From: Cryobacterium sp. Y29
GTDB lineage: Bacteria; Actinomycetota; Actinomycetes; Actinomycetales; Microbacteriaceae
Reading direction: 5' to 3'
Length of the DNA stretch: 64,000 nt
Assembly (NCBI RefSeq): GCF_002929825.1
Contig: NZ_PJJN01000037.1
Location: 186,001 to 250,000 of the forward strand
The notes below the pieces were generated by a model that had not been told where the DNA came from, did not search any database, and worked only from the letters and a program-made list of their open reading frames with translations. This document shows positions 58,337 to 64,000 of the stretch, in pieces. Each line of letters starts with the position of its first letter. Within the stretch, counting starts at the first letter, position 1. Both the position numbers and the translations under genes were made by a program.

Positions 58337-59233
58337 ATGATCACTCGTGTCACCGGCCAGACCCAGATGCGGGCTGCCCAGCGCAACCTGCAAGACAACA
58401 TGGCACAGCTGTCCAAGCTCCAGGAACAAGCCAGCACGCTCAAGGGCATCAACCGGTCGTCCGACGACCCGACCGCTGCAGCATCCGCTCTGGCGGTGCG
58501 TGCCGAGCAGGCCGCGACCGCCCAATACAGCCGCAACGCCAACGACGGCGACAACTGGCTCACGACGATCGACTCCGCCATGTCGGCAACGGGCGACATC
58601 ATGATTCGGGTGCGCGACCTCACGGTGCAGGGCGCCAATGGCGCCGTCAGCGCCACCGCCAAGGAAGCCATCGCGGTCGAGCTCGAAGGGCTCAAGGCTG
58701 AGCTGCTCACCCAGGCGAACACGACCTATGTGGGACGCAGCGTGTTTGCGGGCAATTCGGATGCCCGGGCAGCATTTACCACCGACATGAGCGGCAACCT
58801 GACCTACAACGGTGTCGCCGGAACCGTCGAACGGCGCATCAGCGCCGACACGACGGTACGAGTGGATGGCGATGGTGCGGCCGTCTTCGGTTCGGACGCA
58901 GCAACATCCGTTTTCGCCGTACTCGACGATGTCATCGCGAGCCTGCGCGGCGACGGCACAGACGTGAGCAGCCATCTCGGGAACATAGACACCCGGATGC
59001 GCACCATGACGAGCGAGTGGGCCACGATCGGTGCCCGCCAAGTGCAGGTCGAACGCGCCCAGGAGACCTTGCTGAGCAAGACCGGGGCGCTCGAGACCCA
59101 GCGCGTTGGACTCGAAGACGTCGACCTCACCCAGATTGTGCTCGAACTGCAATTGCAACAGGTTTCCTACCAATCCGCCCTCGCTGTCACCGCCAAGGTG
59201 CTGCAGCCCACACTGATGGACTTTCTCCGATGA
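58337..59233 (+). CDS. flgL: Hook-filament junction protein FlgL
   Basis: A 298-residue protein with flagellin-like ends: RVTGQTQMRAAQRNLQDNMA, then GINRSSDDPTAAASALAVRA, and C-terminal LTQIVLELQLQQVSYQSALA. It follows flgK by 3 bases with GGAAGG as ribosome site, and its stop overlaps the fliW start (ATGA). Confidence 0.94.
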   Translation: MITRVTGQTQMRAAQRNLQDNMAQLSKLQEQASTLKGINRSSDDPTAAASALAVRAEQAATAQYSRNANDGDNWLTTIDSAMSATGDIMIRVRDLTVQGANGAVSATAKEAIAVELEGLKAELLTQANTTYVGRSVFAGNSDARAAFTTDMSGNLTYNGVAGTVERRISADTTVRVDGDGAAVFGSDAATSVFAVLDDVIASLRGDGTDVSSHLGNIDTRMRTMTSEWATIGARQVQVERAQETLLSKTGALETQRVGLEDVDLTQIVLELQLQQVSYQSALAVTAKVLQPTLMDFLR

Positions 59234-59673
59234 GCACTTCTCCGCTGCCTCCTGTGTCGTCCAACACGGTGTCTCCGAGCGCTGCACCGGTCAGCCCCCT
59301 GCTGAGCTTCGTCACTCCGCCGCCTGGGCTCGACCCGCACACGGACTTTCGGCTGAGCGAGATCGAAGGCGCGGCGGGGCTGTATTCCCTGCAGGCCGCC
59401 GCCGAGCCCGCGACGCGCATGTTCGTGCTCGATGCCGGCGTGTACCTGCCCGATTACTTCCCGGTGATCTCGAGCGAGCAGTCCGATGCGCTCGCGCTCC
59501 TGGCGCCGGTCGATGCGATCGTGCTCGTCGTGGTCAACCCAGGCAAGGAGGCAACGACGGTGAACCTCATGGCTCCGATCGTGGTCAACGCGATCACCGG
59601 AATCTGCGCGCAGGTCATTCTCGAAGGCCAGGACTGGCCGCTTCGCGCCGAACTCGGCGCCCTCGCCGCCTGA
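59230..59673 (+). CDS. fliW: Flagellar assembly factor FliW
   Basis: A 147-residue protein that binds flagellin and, when free, sequesters CsrA. After a Pro/Ser-rich N-terminus it shows the FliW pattern PPPGLDPHTDFRLSEIEGA, then LVVVNPGKEATTVNLMAPIV and QVILEGQDWPLRAEL. In Bacillus fliW and csrA are neighbours; here they are over 30 kb apart. Its presence supports a working FliW-CsrA switch. Confidence 0.92.
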   Translation: MSTSPLPPVSSNTVSPSAAPVSPLLSFVTPPPGLDPHTDFRLSEIEGAAGLYSLQAAAEPATRMFVLDAGVYLPDYFPVISSEQSDALALLAPVDAIVLVVVNPGKEATTVNLMAPIVVNAITGICAQVILEGQDWPLRAELGALAA

Positions 59674-59728
59674 CTCCTCCGTTCTCGTCACCCTCGCCTG
59701 GTGAGGCGCGGTCGGGAATCCTGCGCCG

Positions 59729-60208
59729 TTAGCGCGACTCGGCGTCGATCAGGGCAGCCTCGAAGGCGACCCAGGGCAGCATGGCGCACTTGACCCGGGC
59801 CGGGTAGCGCGACACTCCCCCGAATGCGGCGGCATCACCGAGAATCTCCTCGTCGGGCTCGATCTTGCCGCGGGAGCGCAGCATCTCACGAAAATTGTCG
59901 AGGAGGGCGCGGGCCTCGGTCGTGCTGAGGCCACGCAGGGTGTCGGTGAGAATCGAAGCGGATGCCTGCGAGATCGAGCAGCCCTCCCCGGTCCAGACCA
60001 GGTCCGTGACCGTCTCGGTGTCGAGCGAGACGCGTAGGGTGACTTCGTCACCGCAGGTCGTGTTGATCTGGTGCGATTCGGCCACCCGCAGGCCGCTCGC
60101 CGTGCCGATCGCTATGGCGTCGGCCAGCGGCGTGAGCTCGACCGCCCCGTGGCGGGCCTTCGCGTGCTCGAGAATGATGGTCTGGTAGAGCTGCTGCAGG
60201 TCGCTCAT
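59729..60208 (-). CDS. sufU: Iron-sulfur cluster assembly scaffold SufU
   Basis: A 159-residue SufU/IscU-type protein. The cysteine motifs are TTCGDEVTLRV, TGEGCSISQASASI and VKCAMLPW, with the extra residues between the second and third cysteines typical of SufU. It receives sulfur from SufS, which is encoded immediately upstream on the same strand with an ATGA overlap. The inverted repeat CGCCT-GGTG-AGGCG at 59695-59708 may end both this transcript and fliW's. Confidence 0.93.
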   Translation of the reverse strand: MSDLQQLYQTIILEHAKARHGAVELTPLADAIAIGTASGLRVAESHQINTTCGDEVTLRVSLDTETVTDLVWTGEGCSISQASASILTDTLRGLSTTEARALLDNFREMLRSRGKIEPDEEILGDAAAFGGVSRYPARVKCAMLPWVAFEAALIDAESR

Positions 60209-61545
60209 GGCTTGACACCGAAGAAGGGGGCGACTTCGGCGAGGGTGGCCAGAAACAGGTCGACCTCGTCGGTGGTGTTGTAGAGGTAGGTGCTTGCCCG
60301 GGTGGATGCGGTCACACCGAGCCGGCGGTGCAGCGGCTGGGCGCAGTGGTGGCCCACCCGCACGGCGATGCCGGCATCGTCAAGAAACTGGCCGACATCG
60401 TGGGCGTGCACTCCGGCGACATCGACGGCGGCAAGCCCCAGCCGTTCCACGCCGAGCCCTTGGCCAAGGAGGCGCACGCCGGAGATCTCGGCGACCCCGG
60501 CGACCAGGCGCTGGCCCAGCTGGGCTTCCCAGGCTGCGACCCGATCCATGCCGGTTTCGCTCAGGTAGTCAACGGCCGCCGCCAGCGCGATCGCCTGCGA
60601 GATGCGCTGCGTACCGGCTTCGAAGCGTTGCGGCGGCGCGAGAAACTCGGCAGTGTGCATGTCCACGGTGGTGATCATTGATCCGCCGGTCAGAAACGGC
60701 GGCATGTCGGCGAGCAGCTCGGCCCGGCCATAGAGCGCGCCGATGCCGGTGGGGCCGAGCATCTTGTGGCCGGAGAAGACGGCGAAGTCCACATCGAGCG
60801 CCTTGACGTCGACCGGCAGGTGCGGCACGGTCTGGCAGGCGTCGAGTACGACCAGTGCCCCGACTTTACGAGCCAGCGCCACAAGTTCGGCGACCGGGTT
60901 GATGGTTCCAGTGACGTTCGAGCCGTGGGTGAAGGCGAGGAGCTTCGTGTGTTGACCGACGATAGCCGCTGCGGCCAGCAGATCGAGGCTGCCGTCGTCG
61001 AACACGGGAATGAAACGCAGGGTGGCCCCGGTGCGCTGCGCCAGTTGCTGCCAGGGAATGAGGTTGGCGTGGTGTTCCATCTCGGTGACCACGATCTCGT
61101 CGCCGGTGCCCAGGCTGAACCGGCGCGCGGCCGGGCCGCCGAGGCCGAGCGAGGCGTTGGAGAAGCTGTAGGCGAGTAGGTTGATGGCCTCGGTGGCGTT
61201 GGAGGTCCAGACGATCTCGTCGGTCTTTGCGCCGACGAAAGCGGCTACTTTGTCGCGGGCGGCTTCGAACCCCTCCGTCGCCTCGACGGCGAGCGTGTGC
61301 GCTCCGCGGTGCACTGCGGCGTTTCGCTGCTCATAGTATTCCTGCTCGGCTTCCATCACGCTGATCGGGTTCTGCGAGGTCGCTCCCGAGTCGAGATAGA
61401 CGAGCGGATGCCCATTCACCGTCTGGTGCAGCACCGGAAAGTCGTTGCGAATGCGTTCAACGTCAATGTTAATCAGCGGAGCCAATTGTGGGTGCTGGGC
61501 GGCATGGGCTGGGGAAATGGCGGACGATGGGGCAAAAGACGTCAT
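60205..61545 (-). CDS. sufS: Cysteine desulfurase SufS
   Basis: A 446-residue PLP enzyme that moves sulfur from cysteine to SufU. The PLP lysine is in FSGHKMLGPTGIGALYGR, and the active-site Cys in RVGHHCAQPLHRRLG. ATG 61545 gives a normal N-terminus with an extra 30-residue lead; no strong ribosome site. Only the SufS-SufU pair of the SUF set lies here; sufB, sufC and sufD are not in the window. Confidence 0.94.
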   Translation of the reverse strand: MTSFAPSSAISPAHAAQHPQLAPLINIDVERIRNDFPVLHQTVNGHPLVYLDSGATSQNPISVMEAEQEYYEQRNAAVHRGAHTLAVEATEGFEAARDKVAAFVGAKTDEIVWTSNATEAINLLAYSFSNASLGLGGPAARRFSLGTGDEIVVTEMEHHANLIPWQQLAQRTGATLRFIPVFDDGSLDLLAAAAIVGQHTKLLAFTHGSNVTGTINPVAELVALARKVGALVVLDACQTVPHLPVDVKALDVDFAVFSGHKMLGPTGIGALYGRAELLADMPPFLTGGSMITTVDMHTAEFLAPPQRFEAGTQRISQAIALAAAVDYLSETGMDRVAAWEAQLGQRLVAGVAEISGVRLLGQGLGVERLGLAAVDVAGVHAHDVGQFLDDAGIAVRVGHHCAQPLHRRLGVTASTRASTYLYNTTDEVDLFLATLAEVAPFFGVKP

Positions 61546-61641
61546 ACCCCAAGGATATTCCCTCGCCCGGAACGTGGGCACCGCAAAGCGCAGTATGACA
61601 CAGCGGTGGAAAACCCGGCGGTAGCGTGTGAGGCTTGAGGG

Positions 61642-61926
61642 GTGACCCAGACTGCCGAACGTACCGAGCTGCGCGAGGAGGTGTCACTCGACCGACCGTG
61701 GGTGACCCTGGTCTGGGACGACCCGGTCAACCTCATGTCGTATGTCGCCTACGTTTTTCGCAGCTATTTCGGTGTCACTCCCAAGCAAGCCGAACGACTC
61801 ATGCTGCAGGTGCACAACACCGGCCGGGCCGTCGTGGCTACCGGCAATCGCGAATCCATGGAACGCCACGTCGAGGCCATGCACGGTTACGGTCTCTGGG
61901 CGACACTCGCGAAGGCCGACGAATGA
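61642..61926 (+). CDS. clpS: ClpS adaptor protein
   Basis: A 94-residue adaptor that delivers N-degron substrates to the ClpA/ClpC protease. The conserved [20 protein letters not shown], with the NDP-like DDPVN loop, and [20 protein letters not shown] are present. GTG 61642 is preceded by GAGG only two bases upstream, so it may be leaderless. It overlaps the next gene by 4 bases. Confidence 0.93.
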   Translation: MTQTAERTELREEVSLDRPWVTLVWDDPVNLMSYVAYVFRSYFGVTPKQAERLMLQVHNTGRAVVATGNRESMERHVEAMHGYGLWATLAKADE

Positions 61927-62459
61927 GCATCTCCCGGCGCTTCACGCCGCAGCAGGACGGCAGGTTGCTCGGCCGCTTCGAACCGATCGAAGCAGACCTT
62001 CTGCGCCTGGCCACCACCCAGCTTCTCGAAATGTTCGACTCGGGCGCCACCGACCCGCAGCTCGCCGCGAGCGACGCAGTCTTCGGCCGGCTGCTGCCCG
62101 ACGCCTACCGAGATGACGACGAAGCGGCGGCCGAGTTTCGCCGCTTTACGGCGACCGGCCTGCTCGAACGCAAATCGCAGAATGCCCAGATCGTGTTGGA
62201 CTCGTTGGGTGCCAGTGAACCGGATACCGCCACGCCCGACAGCGAGGATCGCCAGCCGGTCATGGTCAGTATCGACCCCGACGCCGTGCAGGCCTGGCTG
62301 CGCAGCCTCACCGACCTGCGCCTGACCCTCGCCGATCGGTTGCAGATTTCGCCAGACGGTGTTGTTCACCTCGCCACCGAGGACACTCCGTTTCTGCGCG
62401 AACTCTATGAATGGCTGGGCATGCTGCAGGAAGAACTGGTCTACGCGATCGACGTCTGA
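61923..62459 (+). CDS. DUF2017-family protein
   Basis: A 178-residue protein of the actinobacterial DUF2017 group, usually found directly after clpS, as here. [20 protein letters not shown] and [18 protein letters not shown] are typical. Function is unknown. ATG 61923 overlaps the clpS stop (ATGA). Its 3' end overlaps the convergent oxidoreductase gene by 19 bases. Confidence 0.85.
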   Translation: MSISRRFTPQQDGRLLGRFEPIEADLLRLATTQLLEMFDSGATDPQLAASDAVFGRLLPDAYRDDDEAAAEFRRFTATGLLERKSQNAQIVLDSLGASEPDTATPDSEDRQPVMVSIDPDAVQAWLRSLTDLRLTLADRLQISPDGVVHLATEDTPFLRELYEWLGMLQEELVYAIDV

Positions 62460-63934
62460 CCATCCAGCGTGACCGCGCTATCGGCCTGCTCGGCCAGCAG
62501 GGCTCGGGCAGCGAGCCCGATCACGGCGCTGTAGGTGGGGTAGGCGAATCGCACGTTTGCCAGCGTGGCCACGTCGATCCCGGCGGCCATCGCCGTCGTG
62601 ACAGACTGGATGACCTCGACGGCGTTCTCGCCGACCGCGTGGGCGCCGAGAATGTGCTCCCGGCGGCGGTCGGCGATGAGCTTGAGAAATCCCCGCTGCC
62701 GATCGTCGATCACCGCCCGATCCAGCAACGAATAGGGCACCACCGTGACGACGCACAGCTCGTCGCGGCTGCGGGCGTCAACCTCGGTCAGGCCGACGCC
62801 CGCGTAGTCCGGATCGGTGAACCCACCCGCAGGAAGCAGGTGGTGCGGGGTTCGTCGGTTGGCATCCAACACGGCGTTCTCGGCTGCGGCCTCTCCTTCG
62901 AATTGTGCGGCCTGCACGAGCATGTCTTGGCCGTTGGCGTCACCAACGGCAAAAATGTGCGGTACCGAACTTCGAAAATTTGCATCGACGGGAATGGACG
63001 ACCTCGTCGTGACCACACCGGTATTTTCCAGTCCGAGGTCACCGATATCCGCCGGCCAGCCGGTTGCCATGATCACCGCGTCGAAGCTGCCCGCTACGGT
63101 GTGGCCATCCTCTCGCCAGGTCAGGGTGATCGAGCCATCGGAGGCGCGTTCGAGCCCGTCGATTCCCTTAATGCCGAGGCGAAGCGCGATTCCCTGCTCG
63201 ACAAACGCTTCGGCGACGGCCTGCGAGACGGACTGATCGGATGTGGCGAGCACCCGGTCAGCTACGTCGAGCAAGGTGACGTTGGAGCCGAAGGAGCTGA
63301 ACACGGTGACCAGCTGTGCACCGGTGTTTCCGCCACCGATCACGGCCAGGCGAGCGGGAACATTCGGGAGGTCGAGCACGTGCTCTGGTACCGTTGCGAG
63401 CTCGGCTCCTACAACGGGCAGCCGCCGGGAGTGACCACCGACGCACACCAGCACGGCCCCGGCCGTCACCCGGCGCCCAGACTCCAGTCTGAGCGTGTAG
63501 GCATCCAGAAACCTGGCGCGTCCCTCAAGAATGAGTTCCACACCGGCGTCAGCGAACCGCGTTGCCTCATTTTTCATCACACGCACCCGGTCGACTGTTT
63601 GCTGAACGCGGGCGACGGTGGCGGGCCAGTCCAGGGGGCGCTCAGACACGGAGATTCCGTACGCGTTGGCGGTGCGAATCTCCCGCATGAGCCGAGCCGT
63701 TTTCGCCAGCACTCGGGTGGGTACGCATCCGGTGTTCACGCATGTGCCACCCAGGCGGTCAGATTCGCAGACGGCAACGGATGCGCCCAGTTCCGCCGCA
63801 CGCAGGGCTGCAGCGGTTCCAGCCGGGCCGGCACCGATCACGACCACATCGAAATGATCAGGAACGAGCCGGCTCACATCAGCATCCTGCTGTTCGAAGG
63901 GCATCGTGTGTTCAGGGGTTGGGGCAGCGGTCAT
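62441..63934 (-). CDS. FAD-dependent pyridine nucleotide-disulfide oxidoreductase (mercuric reductase-like)
   Basis: A 497-residue flavoprotein with the redox-active disulfide in LGGTCVNTGCVPTRVLAK, FAD-binding VVIGAGPAGTAAALRAAELG, an NAD(P)H domain LAVIGGGNTGAQLVTVFSSF and the FAD-binding IFAVGDANGQDMLVQAA. The C-terminal dimer domain ends without a C-terminal Cys pair, so it is not classical MerA; the substrate is unknown. ATG 63934 has GGGAG 6 bases upstream. Bases 63935-64000 upstream show no other gene. Confidence 0.9.
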   Translation of the reverse strand: MTAAPTPEHTMPFEQQDADVSRLVPDHFDVVVIGAGPAGTAAALRAAELGASVAVCESDRLGGTCVNTGCVPTRVLAKTARLMREIRTANAYGISVSERPLDWPATVARVQQTVDRVRVMKNEATRFADAGVELILEGRARFLDAYTLRLESGRRVTAGAVLVCVGGHSRRLPVVGAELATVPEHVLDLPNVPARLAVIGGGNTGAQLVTVFSSFGSNVTLLDVADRVLATSDQSVSQAVAEAFVEQGIALRLGIKGIDGLERASDGSITLTWREDGHTVAGSFDAVIMATGWPADIGDLGLENTGVVTTRSSIPVDANFRSSVPHIFAVGDANGQDMLVQAAQFEGEAAAENAVLDANRRTPHHLLPAGGFTDPDYAGVGLTEVDARSRDELCVVTVVPYSLLDRAVIDDRQRGFLKLIADRRREHILGAHAVGENAVEVIQSVTTAMAAGIDVATLANVRFAYPTYSAVIGLAARALLAEQADSAVTLDGQTSIA

Positions 63935-64000
63935 CTCGGTCTCCCACCGTCGTAATCGACGAAATACTGACAGTGTCGGCTGGGAATCAACCTGCGCCCG

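Overview
The window is high-GC actinobacterial DNA. A Cryobacterium-like member of the Microbacteriaceae is the best guess. The reasons are gene order shared with mycobacteria around pknL/aroG and garA/ftsR, a C50-type carotenoid cluster (crtE-crtB-crtI-crtYe-crtYf-crtEb), a Gram-positive-style flagellum with CsrA/FliW control, and dense use of the decamer AGCGGATGCC. The genus is an inference.

Layout. Positions 1-10 kb carry a polyprenyl synthase fragment, an Rv2175c-like DNA-binding protein, a LysM/transglycosylase-like secreted protein, a PASTA Ser/Thr kinase (PknL type), class II DAHP synthase, a PlsC acyltransferase, a ROK glucokinase, an acyl-CoA synthetase and a peptide deformylase. 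Positions 10-20 kb carry two MinD/ParA-type ATPases flanking pyruvate carboxylase, then a minus-strand group: apt, a Nudix hydrolase, a PgsA-like enzyme, the FHA protein GarA, the MerR regulator FtsR and a second MerR protein. Positions 20.3-26.6 kb hold the carotenoid cluster behind a divergent MarR regulator (CrtR type).

Positions 27-59.7 kb are a nearly continuous flagellar region. Minus-strand operons run flgB-flgC-fliE-F-G-H-I-J, a NlpC/P60 hydrolase, fliK-flgD-flgE, and then flbD-motA-motB-fliM-N-O-P-Q-R-flhB-flhA, an FlhF-like gene and csrA. fliD-fliS with a FliT-like gene, fliC, a miniature flagellin and fliA follow further along. flgN-flgK-flgL-fliW lies on the plus strand. Five sites fit a sigma-28 pattern (CTAAC-N15-GCCGATAG). 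Four minus-strand leaders contain a hairpin that presents an A-N-GGA loop, the classical CsrA target. The genes for CsrA and its antagonist FliW are both present, so a CsrA/FliW checkpoint on flagellin, hook and cap genes is the main regulatory inference of this annotation.

An accessory island at 50.8-53.3 kb interrupts the late flagellar genes. It holds a decayed flagellin 5' end, a GIY-YIG protein, a HEPN protein with an HTH-fused nucleotidyltransferase (MNT) behind three palindromes spaced exactly 20 bp, and a REP-like repeat array. The right end carries sufS-sufU, clpS, a DUF2017 gene and a flavoprotein disulfide reductase. I saw no tRNA, rRNA, CRISPR array, insertion sequence or chemotaxis gene.
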